The translations under genes were made by a program, and so were the position numbers. The notes below the pieces were generated by a model. The model was not told the origin of the DNA, made no database searches, and saw nothing but the letters and a program-made list of their open reading frames with translations. This document shows positions 1 to 8,521 of a stretch of 64,000 nt of DNA, piece after piece. Each line of letters starts with the position of its first letter. The first letter of the stretch is position 1. The stretch is taken from the IMG/VR virus record IMGVR_UViG_3300025705_000005, positions 1-64,000 of that record. The stretch is one strand, 5' to 3'. This stretch comes from a virus.

Positions 1-1902
1 AGATGGAACTGCTTTTTTAACATTATCAAATGCCCAATTAGAACTAATTGATGTTGTTGTAGCTCCATCGACAGGAGTATCGTGAATACCTCTCCAAGTA
101 TTATTATCCGTAGTTTTGTACCCAGCAGATGCGTGATTTCCCCACCCATATGCAGTATTCCAATTTGCTGAATTACCGCCACTAGCAGTTACTGTACCAC
201 TAGTCCAAATATTAGTACCCATAGCAGATTTTCCAGTACCATTGTCACACCATACCATTTGGTGTCCACCTGCCATTGTACCACCTGTGGTGTTATTTGT
301 ATGTTTATATGCTAGACCGTATAAGTTACCGAAGTTAGTACCGCTAGCATGGTTTTTATAAGCTGTTCCCATTGACCATATATGGTCTGTTTTATAAGAA
401 TCGTATGTACCAAAGATACCCTCATCTCTAGCAGTAGATACTAATCCACCTGAGAATGTATCATCAGCGTTTGATTTTAAGTATGTGGATGAATCAAGTG
501 CATCTAATTTGTTTTTTAATGTGGTTGTAAAGTTTTGTTGAGTCAATCCACCAGCACCAACTGAATAAGTGGTATTTGTATCTGTTGAACTGATTACACC
601 TTCAGAACTTATTGCTATATTAGTTCCTGCCGTTAATGCTTTAACTACATTTGTAGTATCTGTTGGGGTCGCTCCTGCAGTAATTCCATCTAATTTAGAT
701 TTTAAAGTAGTGGTAAAGTTCTTTTGTGTTAATCCACCATCACCTACGGAGTAAGTAGTGTTGTTATCAGATGCCCAAACTGCTGTTCCACTTGAAGAGT
801 ACTTTAGGAACTGTCCACTTGAACCACCCGTTGGTATATGGTTATTTCCAGCACCTGTTGGGTGAGAATAATTGTTTGCTGAAGTTGCTATTCCATCTAA
901 CTTAGTTTTTAATGTGGTTGTAAAATTCTTTTGTGTTAAACCGCCATCACCAACTGAATAAGTGGTGTTAGTATCTGTTGAACTGATTACACCACCACTG
1001 CTTATTGCTACATTAGTTCCTGCTGAGAAGTTAGCTCTTACTTGAGCTGCTGATAATTGTGTGTTTGTATCTGTATAGGTTTTGATATAACCCATTTTTT
1101 CTATATCACCATCACTTAGTTGGGTGTTTGTATTTGTAGATGAAATAACCCCGGTTGATGAGATTTGTACATTAGTTCCAGCACTTATTATTGAATTTCT
1201 AAAATTTGTAGGGGTTAAATATCTAAGATAGTCATCTTGTGAACAATATATACGAGTTAATGTCCCACTAGCAGTACCTGATGTTGTGTTTATCCACCCA
1301 GTATCTAAATAACCACTACTATTTGTTCTTACTACTCTATTTGCTACGTTATTTCTACCTGTATGTAAATCTAATCCATCTAATAAATTTGAATCTGCTG
1401 CTTTGCCTGATGTACTTAATTTTCCAGCCAATGCAGTTGTCATTGAACCTGCGAAATCAGCATCATCACCTAAAGATGCGGCTATTTCGTTTAATGTATC
1501 TAATGCTGCTGGAGCAGAATCAACTACTGCCTGAATAGCTGCATCTACTTGAGCTGATGTTCGGTATCCTGCTCCATTTGTTAATTGATTGTTGTTAGTT
1601 ACATTAGTTGCAGTTGTTGAAATAACACCTGTGCTATTATTATAAGATATTAGCCCAGTACCCGAAATCTTACCTCTTACATCTGCTGTTGATAACTGAG
1701 TATTATTATCCGTAGTTTTAAACCCAGCATCTGAAATTACTTTCGTAATGTCCTCATCACTTCGCTGAGTATTGGTATCAGTAAATAATGCGTTTGAAGG
1801 TACTGCTTTTTTAACATTATCAAATGCCCAATTAGAACTAATTGATGTTGTTGTAGCTCCATCGACTGGAGTATCGTGAATACCTCTCCAAGTATTATTA
1901 TC
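1..1902 (-). repeat. Near-identical repeat inside the partial fibre gene, third copy at 5699-5779
   Basis: Bases 8-108 and 1802-1902 match over 101 bases with a single difference at base 73. The first 81 bases of the second copy are identical to 5699-5779 in the neighbouring fibre gene. The encoded peptide is HDTPVDGATTTSISSNWAF followed by DNVKKAVPSNA. The entry spans the outermost bases of the two copies within this gene. Confidence 0.9.
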
Positions 1903-2700
1903 AGTCCAAGGAACGTTAACGTACATTTTCTCAGAACTAACTTCGACTGGGTAATTCTTTCCACTTTCAGCAAATCCAATTTTGAATCCACCTCTTGTCA
2001 ATGATGAACCAGCTGGAAGTGTGTATGTAAAGTTATTAGCGTCAGTTGCTCCTGTATATCCTAAATCTTTTAAAGTTAATGTTCTCGTAGCAACTGTTCC
2101 GTTTGCATCAGTAACGTGACCCGAAGTATCCGTTGTTATATTAAAATCTAAATCAGAAATTACAGTAGCACCTTCCAATGCAGTTGTATCGATGTTGATA
2201 TCATCACCAGGATGTGTTGGGTGAGTGTAAACTGTATTGTTATCAGTCCAAGGTACATTCACATACATTTTTTCTGAAGAAAGTTCGACTGGGTAATTCT
2301 TTCCACTTTCTGTGTAACCAATCTTAAATCCACCTCTTGTCGATGCAGTTCCTAATGGAAGTGAGTAATTGTTATATGTGTTTGAGTTAAATGCATTTGA
2401 ACCTAATGTGTGGTATTTAACAACCCCATTTGAATCTCTAGTTAAAAACTTTATTGAAGTATCCGATGTACTATCTAATGTCTCAGGACCTGTTAAAATA
2501 ACATTACCATCGAAGGTTGAAGTTCCATCTGCATTTACGTTTAGTATTGGTACTCCTGATATATCTGATACTGAGAATAAATCTCCAGTCAAATCATCAG
2601 TTATTGAGAATAATTGTCCTTGTGAGCCTTGTATATCTAATACTACCGAGCCCGAGCCTTCTACGATGAGACCCTTTTTTACTTTAAATTCATTTGCCAT
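1..2700 (-). CDS. Tail-fibre-like repetitive protein, 3' end outside the window
   Basis: The reading frame is open from ATG at 2700 to the window edge, giving the first 900 codons of a protein that continues to the left. The N-terminus reads MANEFKVKKGLIVEGSGS. The rest is built from loosely repeated Asn/Thr-rich blocks: NNTxYSVGxGGLTQxNFTTTLKxKLDxI occurs several times, and blocks with SRGGFKIG, KNYPVEVSSEKMYVNVPWTDNNT recur. This composition is typical of phage tail fibres that trimerise as extended beta structure, and a host-binding or chaperone domain would be expected in the missing C-terminus. A weak Shine-Dalgarno (AAAGGT) precedes the ATG, and a promoter-like motif lies 39 nt upstream. 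It shares near-identical DNA with the fibre gene at 4879-6099. Receptor specificity cannot be read from the sequence. Confidence 0.8.
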   Translation of the reverse strand, partial: MANEFKVKKGLIVEGSGSVVLDIQGSQGQLFSITDDLTGDLFSVSDISGVPILNVNADGTSTFDGNVILTGPETLDSTSDTSIKFLTRDSNGVVKYHTLGSNAFNSNTYNNYSLPLGTASTRGGFKIGYTESGKNYPVELSSEKMYVNVPWTDNNTVYTHPTHPGDDINIDTTALEGATVISDLDFNITTDTSGHVTDANGTVATRTLTLKDLGYTGATDANNFTYTLPAGSSLTRGGFKIGFAESGKNYPVEVSSEKMYVNVPWTDNNTWRGIHDTPVDGATTTSISSNWAFDNVKKAVPSNALFTDTNTQRSDEDITKVISDAGFKTTDNNTQLSTADVRGKISGTGLISYNNSTGVISTTATNVTNNNQLTNGAGYRTSAQVDAAIQAVVDSAPAALDTLNEIAASLGDDADFAGSMTTALAGKLSTSGKAADSNLLDGLDLHTGRNNVANRVVRTNSSGYLDTGWINTTSGTASGTLTRIYCSQDDYLRYLTPTNFRNSIISAGTNVQISSTGVISSTNTNTQLSDGDIEKMGYIKTYTDTNTQLSAAQVRANFSAGTNVAISSGGVISSTDTNTTYSVGDGGLTQKNFTTTLKTKLDGIATSANNYSHPTGAGNNHIPTGGSSGQFLKYSSSGTAVWASDNNTTYSVGDGGLTQKNFTTTLKSKLDGITAGATPTDTTNVVKALTAGTNIAISSEGVISSTDTNTTYSVGAGGLTQQNFTTTLKNKLDALDSSTYLKSNADDTFSGGLVSTARDEGIFGTYDSYKTDHIWSMGTAYKNHASGTNFGNLYGLAYKHTNNTTGGTMAGGHQMVWCDNGTGKSAMGTNIWTSGTVTASGGNSANWNTAYGWGNHASAGYKTTDNNTWRGIHDTPVDGATTTSISSNWAFDNVKKAVPS

Positions 2701-2739
2701 AGTTGTTACCTTTCATTGTCCAGGTTATACATTATTTTA

Positions 2740-2748
2740 TATAAATAT
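2740..2748 (-). promoter_or_regulatory. Promoter-like TATTTATA motif upstream of the partial fibre gene
   Basis: The sense strand reads ATATTTATA, 39 nt before the ATG at 2700. The same element recurs before at least a dozen other genes in the window, so I read it as the phage late-promoter core. There is no clear -35 element. Functional assignment is inference from recurrence. Confidence 0.55.
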
Positions 2749-2771
2749 CTACTTTAGATATTAAACGTTTT

Positions 2772-3929
2772 TTATATTCCGAATCTTTTTCTATATGCGT
2801 TAAAGTTTTGTTTTACTTCTGAATCAGATAGTATTCTATTATATACTTTAAATATAGGAACATCCACATTACTATATGTTACACTTTGCCATCCACCTGG
2901 AACTGTACCTATGTACCAATTCATATTAGATGCGGCTGTAACTCCACCTTGAGAATTTGTGGTAGATGATTCTAAAACCCCATTGGTGTATATTTTCATA
3001 GCTTGAGTTGATTTGTTGTAACTAAAAGTACAAATATACCACTCATCAGCTGAAATTGTTGTTGTACCAGTTGGGTCATCAGTTCCCCACCCATGCATTT
3101 GAAATTTATTATTTTGTAATCCTAACCAAATTCTATTGGTGGCAGATGAACCATTTGCATAAACTGCTAGTGGTGAAAAATTAGAATAAGAACCATTCAT
3201 TTTAAATGCAATTTCAATTGTTTTAGCATCTGAAGTAATATCTGTAGAACCTGGTATTGTTAAAGAATCATCAGTGCCATCAAACTCAGGCTGGCCAGTT
3301 GAATCAAAACTTACATTTGATACATCTATATCAGTTGTTTTTTTTAGGTCTATGAGGGAAGTAGTAGATGAGCGGGTTCCGTCTACGTGTGGACTTACAT
3401 CACTTCCTAATTCATATTGAGGTGCTGTGAAATAAGCGATTCCGTTGGTTCTGTAGGCGTTAGCAATATTTCCATAATTAGTAACAGCATTGGTTACTGT
3501 TTGAGACAATCTAACCCATTCACCAATTGGGGGTGTTTGCGAGCTACCGTACGCCCATGGGTGCCAGTGTTGCCCAACAGTTACCGTACTTCCTGATTCT
3601 AAATAGCAATAAACACTATGTACATAATCACCACCTACTCCATTTACAACTTGGGATGTACCCATTATACCTTGATTCAATGCACCATCATTAGATTGTA
3701 ATTTATAAACTTCAAACCCTTGAACCTCAATTGGTGGTGGTACGGGTGGTGTTGCGTTTCTAGTAGCTGTTATGTCTCCACTGGTATAACTATGTGTGTT
3801 TTTATTCCAAGTATTAGCCGTAGGCTTACCTTTATAAAATCTAGTGCTTATAACATTATCAGCTACTCCATACCCAGTATCATATCCGAATACCAATCCA
3901 TCTGTTACTATATCTGGTCCTGTTTTCAT
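2772..3929 (-). CDS. LamG/concanavalin-like tail-fibre accessory protein (385 aa)
   Basis: Probable receptor-binding or fibre-tip protein. The N-terminus (PDIVTDGLVFGYDTGYG) and C-terminus (VKQNFNAYRKRFGI) match the 201-aa protein at 4272-4877, which has PNIVKDGLVLQLDAANTK and TQNFNAFRGRFEI. These ends are a common signature of phage LamG-type jelly-roll proteins. Residues about 205-375 look like the LamG fold: PEFDGTDDSLTIPGS, then alternating strands, then VPIFKVYNRILSDSEV. Residues about 30-190 form a second, unrecognised beta-rich domain absent from the 201-aa paralogue. The gene ends a run of closely packed fibre genes (2-12 nt gaps), and GGGAAATAATATG gives a weak ribosome binding site. 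The ligand, possibly a surface glycan, is inference. Confidence 0.75.
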   Translation of the reverse strand: MKTGPDIVTDGLVFGYDTGYGVADNVISTRFYKGKPTANTWNKNTHSYTSGDITATRNATPPVPPPIEVQGFEVYKLQSNDGALNQGIMGTSQVVNGVGGDYVHSVYCYLESGSTVTVGQHWHPWAYGSSQTPPIGEWVRLSQTVTNAVTNYGNIANAYRTNGIAYFTAPQYELGSDVSPHVDGTRSSTTSLIDLKKTTDIDVSNVSFDSTGQPEFDGTDDSLTIPGSTDITSDAKTIEIAFKMNGSYSNFSPLAVYANGSSATNRIWLGLQNNKFQMHGWGTDDPTGTTTISADEWYICTFSYNKSTQAMKIYTNGVLESSTTNSQGGVTAASNMNWYIGTVPGGWQSVTYSNVDVPIFKVYNRILSDSEVKQNFNAYRKRFGI

Positions 3930-3930
3930 A

Positions 3931-4260
3931 TTATTTCCCGTCTACTTCAGTTACCCAATTACTTCCCGTAAGTACATTTAGTATTTCTGTATGGTTGTAT
4001 TCACTATAAGATGAACTATAAATGTCAGGTCTCCCATATACACCTGCTTCAGTAGTATATGTAACCTCTTCGTTTGTTTCAGCATCTGTGTATGTAGTAT
4101 CAAAGGAAGAAGTTACTATATTTACTTCGTATTTTACAAACGTTAGTGTTCCATCATTAGATACTCTCAACTTATCAATTGATGATTGGTGTACTTGATT
4201 AAAGTCAATTGATTCTGTTAAGTTTGTTGGTATTACCAACCATCTTCTGTTTTCAAACAT
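3931..4260 (-). CDS. Small conserved fibre-module protein (109 aa), function unknown
   Basis: The sequence begins MFENRRWLVIPTNLTESIDF and is mostly short polar beta-prone segments, with no signal peptide or membrane segment. Residues FENRRWLVIPT and DKLRVSNDGTLTFVKYEV look like a compact conserved core of a small protein often found beside phage fibre genes. It lies between two LamG paralogues with a 1-nt gap downstream and an 11-nt gap upstream, so all three are probably co-translated. AAGGGAAAG precedes the ATG. A fibre assembly factor or a small decoration subunit are both possible, and I cannot choose between them. Confidence 0.65.
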   Translation of the reverse strand: MFENRRWLVIPTNLTESIDFNQVHQSSIDKLRVSNDGTLTFVKYEVNIVTSSFDTTYTDAETNEEVTYTTEAGVYGRPDIYSSSYSEYNHTEILNVLTGSNWVTEVDGK

Positions 4261-4271
4261 AACTTTCCCTT

Positions 4272-4877
4272 TTATATTTCAAATCTACCTCTAAATGCAT
4301 TAAAGTTTTGTGTACTTTCGGCTGATGTAAGATTTTTATTATACATTTTAATCATAGCTATTTGATTATTACCAAAAGTGTAACTACCATATTGATTAAA
4401 ATGATGATTACTAGCAGCTGACATATTAACATTCTTAAATTCCATCATCATCCATTCATCTGTTCTTATAAAATCATATATGTTAGAACGTTGTGTTGTG
4501 TTTGTATGAAATGTAGGTGTACCATAAGTACCACTATTGTAAAATTTATTCCCTGAACGATATGCTCCTAAATAAGAACCACTTTCCCCATTGGTTGCCC
4601 AAAATAGAGCTTGGGCATCTGTTGTTCTCATCCAATATACTAAAGTACATTGGGTTGATGTTGTTATTGTTGCGTTTCTACTCGCCCCACCATCTGCTAA
4701 AGTGAAGTATCCATCAGAATTGTGAGTTATACCACTACCATCTAAAGTGAAATCAAAATTATTACCACTTAAATCATACCAAGTACTTCCGGCAGCAGGG
4801 TATGATTTTGTGTTAGCAGCATCTAATTGAAGAACTAACCCATCTTTAACTATATTTGGTCCTCTAAATATTGCCAT
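4272..4877 (-). CDS. LamG-type concanavalin-like protein (201 aa)
   Basis: A single-domain jelly-roll protein. The N-terminal signature PNIVKDGLVLQLDAANTKSY followed by WYDLSGNNFDFTLDG is typical of phage LamG proteins, where this segment forms the first strands of the fold. The C-terminal NQIAMIKMYNKNLTSAES and QNFNAFRGRFEI are the usual closing strands. It is a shorter paralogue of the 385-aa protein two genes downstream. The gene follows the 406-aa fibre gene with a 1-nt gap, and AAGGATG precedes the ATG. The likely role is carbohydrate binding at a fibre tip; this is family knowledge plus position, not direct evidence. Confidence 0.78.
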   Translation of the reverse strand: MAIFRGPNIVKDGLVLQLDAANTKSYPAAGSTWYDLSGNNFDFTLDGSGITHNSDGYFTLADGGASRNATITTSTQCTLVYWMRTTDAQALFWATNGESGSYLGAYRSGNKFYNSGTYGTPTFHTNTTQRSNIYDFIRTDEWMMMEFKNVNMSAASNHHFNQYGSYTFGNNQIAMIKMYNKNLTSAESTQNFNAFRGRFEI

Positions 4878-4878
4878 A

Positions 4879-6099
4879 TTATATCATCCTTGGTAAAACT
4901 TTAACTTTCCAATCATTTGATGTAACTGTAGCTCTGAATCTCATACTATCTGTATCAATATCACAAAATAGTTTTACATCAGAAGTATCTCCCAAATCAG
5001 CCGTTGATGTTTCCATAAATTCTACATTTGTACCATCATTTACAGCCGTTACTGTACCAGCTCTCATATTACCACTCTTTATGACTACATAATCAAAAAA
5101 TACTGCATTCCAAGGGCTAGTATAAACAGACATAATTGTTTCTGTCCCTATATCAATATTATCGTTTTCCTGTACAAACGGAATAGCATCTAATTTATCT
5201 TTTAATGTACTGGTAAAATTATGTTGTGTTAGTCCACCATTTCCAATTGCGTAAGTTGTATTTACAGAATTGATTTTAATGGTATTGTTAGTATCATCTT
5301 TAACTACAGTAGTGTTTGTACCATTAGTCCATTGAGCTGATGCTACATCTCTAATTTCTTCATCACTTCTTTGAGTATTTGTATCTGTATTTGTATCTGT
5401 TGATGAAAAAACAAATTCACCTGATGCTTTTTCTACTATAGTTACATTATCTCCACCGACTAAGTTGATATTTCCAGTACGATAAGTACCTGAATTATCT
5501 TTTCTGATTGAAGTTACAGTGTTGTCATTAGCATCTGATGTTGTTAGTGCAAACGTAGTACCATCTTGTTTAGTAAAGGTTGTAGTATCATTAGATACTG
5601 TAGCACTTACTACGGGGTTTACATTTTTTTCAATTGTATCTACAATTGATTGGTCACTTCGTTGAGTGTTTGTATCTGTAAACAATGCGTTAGATGGAAC
5701 TGCTTTTTTAACATTATCAAATGCCCAATTAGAACTAATTGATGTTGTTGTAGCTCCATCGACTGGAGTATCGTGAATAGCTCTTTGAGTGTTGTTATCA
5801 GTCCAAGGAACGTTAACAAACATCTTCTCCGAAGATATCTCAACAGGATAGTTTTTGCCACTCTCTGTGTATCCAATTTTAAATCCACCTCTTGTCGATG
5901 ATGAACCTAATGGTAATGAATAGTTATTATATGTGTTTGAATTAAATGCGTTTGAACCTAATTCTCTAGTTCCTACTACTCCACTACTATTAATCATTAA
6001 TGAAGTTGCTTCAGAAGATTGGGCTGAAGTTCCTGTTATTTTTAAGGTTGCTAGTTCAGCTGAAGAACCACTGGTTATTAGTTTTTTCCAATTTGGCAT
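4879..6099 (-). CDS. Tail-fibre protein with NWKK docking N-terminus (406 aa)
   Basis: The N-terminus MPNWKKLITSGSSAELATLK parallels MANWKKVIVSGSNAELNTVT of the 501-aa fibre at 6472-7977, which suggests a shared attachment domain. Residues about 45-110 (NSNTYNNYSLPLG, TRGGFKIGYTESGKNYPVEI) and 110-145 repeat blocks found in the partial fibre gene at 1-2700. The C-terminal about 90 residues (from FVQENDNIDIGTETIMSVYT) are unrelated to the repeats, contain a compact beta-rich stretch, and end in KVKVLPRMI; this may be the receptor-facing tip. AAAGGAAAAG lies before the ATG. The upstream leader is unusually structured and has its own entry. Confidence 0.78.
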   Translation of the reverse strand: MPNWKKLITSGSSAELATLKITGTSAQSSEATSLMINSSGVVGTRELGSNAFNSNTYNNYSLPLGSSSTRGGFKIGYTESGKNYPVEISSEKMFVNVPWTDNNTQRAIHDTPVDGATTTSISSNWAFDNVKKAVPSNALFTDTNTQRSDQSIVDTIEKNVNPVVSATVSNDTTTFTKQDGTTFALTTSDANDNTVTSIRKDNSGTYRTGNINLVGGDNVTIVEKASGEFVFSSTDTNTDTNTQRSDEEIRDVASAQWTNGTNTTVVKDDTNNTIKINSVNTTYAIGNGGLTQHNFTSTLKDKLDAIPFVQENDNIDIGTETIMSVYTSPWNAVFFDYVVIKSGNMRAGTVTAVNDGTNVEFMETSTADLGDTSDVKLFCDIDTDSMRFRATVTSNDWKVKVLPRMI

Positions 6100-6130
6100 A
6101 ATTTCTTTTCCTTTTAGTTATGGTTGGTTA

Positions 6131-6194
6131 CTTACAAAATGTAAGCCCACTTCCCTTTCGGGCCAATATCTTTCGGATATTTAGTTATAAATAT
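6131..6194 (-). promoter_or_regulatory. Promoter-like motif followed by three consecutive leader hairpins
   Basis: In the sense direction an ATATTTATAA motif (6185-6194) is followed by AATATC-CGAAA-GATATT (6165-6181), CCC-GAAA-GGG (6153-6162, with an alternative GCCC/GGGC pairing) and CTTAC-ATTTT-GTAAG (6131-6145), then a single-stranded A-rich stretch and the ribosome binding site of the fibre gene starting at 6099. The stems are read directly from complementarity. A role in mRNA stability or translation control is inference. Confidence 0.5.
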
Positions 6195-6212
6195 GTAATT
6201 ATTTATTATTAA

Positions 6213-6244
6213 ATAAAAAAACCCCTACATTTCTGTAGAGGTTT
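6213..6244 (-). terminator. Rho-independent terminator after the 67-aa gene
   Basis: The sense strand has the stem CCTCTAC / GTAGGGG (one G-T pair) around an AGAAAT loop, followed directly by seven T residues. It lies 14 nt after the stop codon at 6258 and separates this gene from the fibre gene at 4879-6099, which has its own promoter-like motif. Confidence 0.85.
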
Positions 6245-6257
6245 TAATAATTACCTA

Positions 6258-6461
6258 TTAAGGTTTTAATAGTTGTTGTATTTTAACCGCCGTTTCGTAA
6301 ACAAGTTGAACATCACGCCCTTCAAAATTAGATTTGGCTATCAACTGTAAGAGGAATTCTAATTCTTCTTTGGATAACGTAATTTCTTTGTCTGTTTCTC
6401 CACTAAGGTTATTTCGTAAACTTTTAATATCTTTCATAATTTTTTCTATAACTTTTTTCAT
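6258..6461 (-). CDS. Small charged protein of unknown function (67 aa)
   Basis: Begins MKKVIEKIMKDIKSLRNNLSG and is predicted to be largely alpha-helical, with alternating Lys/Glu and Leu heptad-like spacing (LSKEELEFLLQLI, VYETAVKIQQLL). It has no membrane segment. It sits 10 nt after the 501-aa fibre gene and is followed by a strong terminator, so it is the last gene of that transcript. No convincing Shine-Dalgarno precedes the ATG. A small coiled-coil chaperone for the preceding fibre would fit the position, but nothing in the sequence proves it. Confidence 0.65.
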   Translation of the reverse strand: MKKVIEKIMKDIKSLRNNLSGETDKEITLSKEELEFLLQLIAKSNFEGRDVQLVYETAVKIQQLLKP

Positions 6462-6471
6462 TAAAATTTAC

Positions 6472-7977
6472 TTACTCAGTATAAATCCAGATATCTTCTA
6501 ATTTATCAACATACATATTACCAGTTTTTGCATATCCTGCTACTTGTGCACCAACATTACCGTAATGTACTGCTACTGCGTATGCATCAGATGCTATTGA
6601 TGTTTGTCCTTCAGTTGCGCCTGATAAATCAAATGCCCATCTTCCCGCTGAGTTATCCCAACCAAAAGATGTACCAGCACCTTCGATAACTATACCACCA
6701 TCTACTGCAGTTTCTGTACCATCGGCTAAGTTAATGAATTGGTCTGTTACATTTAAGTTTGCCGTATCTACAGTTGTAGTTGTTCCACTTACAACTAAAT
6801 CACCAGTTACAACAAGTTTGTTTCCAATTGTTACTACATCAGTTGAATCACCAATTGATACTGCATTACTTGCAAATGGTCCTGCTAATCTAGTCTTTAA
6901 GTTTGCTACAGATACATCTACATCTGTATTTGTTACTTTAGCGTTGTTAAGAACATGCTCATCAAATATTGCTTTGGTCATAATACCAGCATTAGTTGTT
7001 GTTGCCGCACCAATTGAAGCGTTAGTACCATCTGAAGAGTTAATTCTTACTGCAGTAGCACTAAGTGTAGTTGATAAATCTGTAGTTACGTTTGATACTT
7101 TAGCTTTGTTAGCGTTTACGACATCAAATAAACCCGATGTCATTATACCAGCTGCATCAGTTGTGGCTGCAGTTATCTCTGCATCCGTTCCATCTGAAGA
7201 TTTTACTGTTACTGTAGTTGCAGTTACTGCAGTAGATAAATTTGTAGTTACGTTTGATACTTTAGCGTTGTTAAGAACATGCTCATCAAATATTGCTTTT
7301 GACATTACACCTGATACAGATGTTGTAGCGATTGGGATAACTGCATTAGTACCATCAGATGATACGATTGTTCTAGCCCCAGTTGTTCCAGTAATACTTA
7401 AATTTGTAGTTACGTTTGTTGCTTTAGCTTTGTTAGCTTCTACGATATCAAATAAAGCCGATGTCATTATACCAGCTGCTTCAGTTGTTGCTGAAGTCAA
7501 TTCTGCATCTGTTCCATCTGAAGATGTTATTGTTATCTTATCAGTAGCTACTTCTGCAGCTAAATCAGTTTTTACGTTTGTATTTTTAGCAGTGTTTGCT
7601 ACAATCTCATCAAATTTTGCTTTTGTTAATACACCCGCAGCTGTTGTTGATGCTGCTCCTATTGCAACATTAGTACCATCAGATGAATTTATTGTAACGT
7701 CTGATGTAGTTACTGTTTTAGATAAGTTAGTAGAAACGTTTGCCGTTGTAAATGGTAGCTGAGAGATATTGATAAATTTCTCTACACCTGCATCCGATAA
7801 TATTAATTTGTCTGTGGCTGCTACGGTTATTGCCGTACCATCCGTAAATGATTCGATATTTATCGAACCTGCGGGCACATTTGTTAGTGCCGAACCATCT
7901 CCACTAAAGAATGATGCAGTTACTGTATTTAGTTCTGCATTACTTCCGGAGACAATTACTTTTTTCCAATTAGCCAT
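6472..7977 (-). CDS. Tail-fibre protein with tandem 54-aa repeats (501 aa)
   Basis: The N-terminus MANWKKVIVSGSNAELNTVT is shared with the 406-aa fibre. Residues about 80-360 are at least five tandem copies of a roughly 54-aa unit with the pattern VTTDLS...SSDGTxAxI..AT(T)xAGIMT(K/S)A(L/I)FD, ending in N(K/N)AK. Every second copy is more alike, giving a two-unit super-repeat. The last 140 residues change character (KLVVTGDLVVSGTTTTVDTANLNV, then DGGIVIEGAGTSFGWDNSAGRWAF), a beta-helical segment common near fibre C-termini. The AGAGGAAA ribosome binding site is good, and two promoter-like motifs lie upstream. The role is host recognition or fibre shaft; the receptor is unknown. Confidence 0.8.
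   Translation of the reverse strand: MANWKKVIVSGSNAELNTVTASFFSGDGSALTNVPAGSINIESFTDGTAITVAATDKLILSDAGVEKFINISQLPFTTANVSTNLSKTVTTSDVTINSSDGTNVAIGAASTTAAGVLTKAKFDEIVANTAKNTNVKTDLAAEVATDKITITSSDGTDAELTSATTEAAGIMTSALFDIVEANKAKATNVTTNLSITGTTGARTIVSSDGTNAVIPIATTSVSGVMSKAIFDEHVLNNAKVSNVTTNLSTAVTATTVTVKSSDGTDAEITAATTDAAGIMTSGLFDVVNANKAKVSNVTTDLSTTLSATAVRINSSDGTNASIGAATTTNAGIMTKAIFDEHVLNNAKVTNTDVDVSVANLKTRLAGPFASNAVSIGDSTDVVTIGNKLVVTGDLVVSGTTTTVDTANLNVTDQFINLADGTETAVDGGIVIEGAGTSFGWDNSAGRWAFDLSGATEGQTSIASDAYAVAVHYGNVGAQVAGYAKTGNMYVDKLEDIWIYTE
6935..7299 (-). repeat. Internal repeat of the 501-aa fibre gene
   Basis: Bases 6935-6975 and 7259-7299 are identical over 41 bases and are spaced 324 bases (108 codons) apart, twice the 54-codon protein repeat. 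The phase keeps the frame, so copies could be lost or gained by recombination without disrupting the protein. Confidence 0.8.
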
Positions 7978-8029
7978 TTTGTTTTTCCTCTTAGTTGTTT
8001 GTTAAACTGTTTGTTATGTATATTACCGT

Positions 8030-8067
8030 TATAAATATACAGTTATTATTATTACCCTTATAAATAT
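8030..8067 (-). promoter_or_regulatory. Two tandem promoter-like motifs upstream of the 501-aa fibre
   Basis: Two copies of ATATTTATAA (8030-8038 and 8059-8067) lie 29 bases apart. Each is followed in the sense direction by a similar AxGGTAATA string. The distal copy overlaps the 3' end of the gene at 8058-8498. This is the only clear doubled copy of the motif in the window. Confidence 0.55.
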
Positions 8068-8498
8068 ATAAAAAAGTTACTACCACTTACTGCGGTATCA
8101 CCTTGTACTCCAGCTGATAAGGTTGCTTTTGATGGTACTTTTAAATCCCCACCATCTCTTACCGATATTCTATCTACATTAAATACACCATCCTTATCAA
8201 CATATACCTTATCAGTACCACCAATTTTTATTGTAAATACATTTTCAGTTGGCGATTGATTTGATACTAAAGTTAATGATGATGTTACTGCTCCAGTTAA
8301 TTCAACTGAACCTGTTATCTGTGCGTTAGTAGTTACAATTGATTCTAATGAATCAGAACCATTATTTTTTTTAAAAAATAACTTACCATCAAATGTATTT
8401 ACAGCAAGCTCACCTAAAGATAAAGAACCTACATCAGGTACTCTACTTTCAGTATCACTTCGTTTTAATTGTATTCTATTTGCTATATTTGATGCCAA
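8058..8498 (-). CDS. Short tail-fibre/tropism-determinant-like protein (146 aa), TTG start
   Basis: The N-terminus RIQLKRSDTESRVPDVGSL followed by LGELAVNTFDGKLFFKK is the widespread phage fibre N-terminal signature (often RRDT...LxxGEIG...TGKL), thought to dock onto the baseplate or fibre base. The rest is beta-rich (VELTGAVTSSLTLVS, GGTDKVYVDKDGVFNVD) and ends without a large tip domain. The start is TTG at 8498, six bases after a strong AGGAG; an ATG is not available in that position. It lies 23 nt after the 399-aa fibre gene. It may be a short fibre or a connector. Confidence 0.75.
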   Translation of the reverse strand: MASNIANRIQLKRSDTESRVPDVGSLSLGELAVNTFDGKLFFKKNNGSDSLESIVTTNAQITGSVELTGAVTSSLTLVSNQSPTENVFTIKIGGTDKVYVDKDGVFNVDRISVRDGGDLKVPSKATLSAGVQGDTAVSGSNFFIYL

Positions 8499-8521
8499 CT
8501 CAATCTCCTAAATAAAATTTA

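Noticed and set aside
6734-7762. Long open frame on the plus strand opposite the 501-aa fibre gene
   Set aside because: It is the complement of a repetitive coding region with few stop codons. The minus-strand frame has a ribosome binding site, fibre signatures and repeats in phase. No plus-strand promoter or plausible protein was seen.
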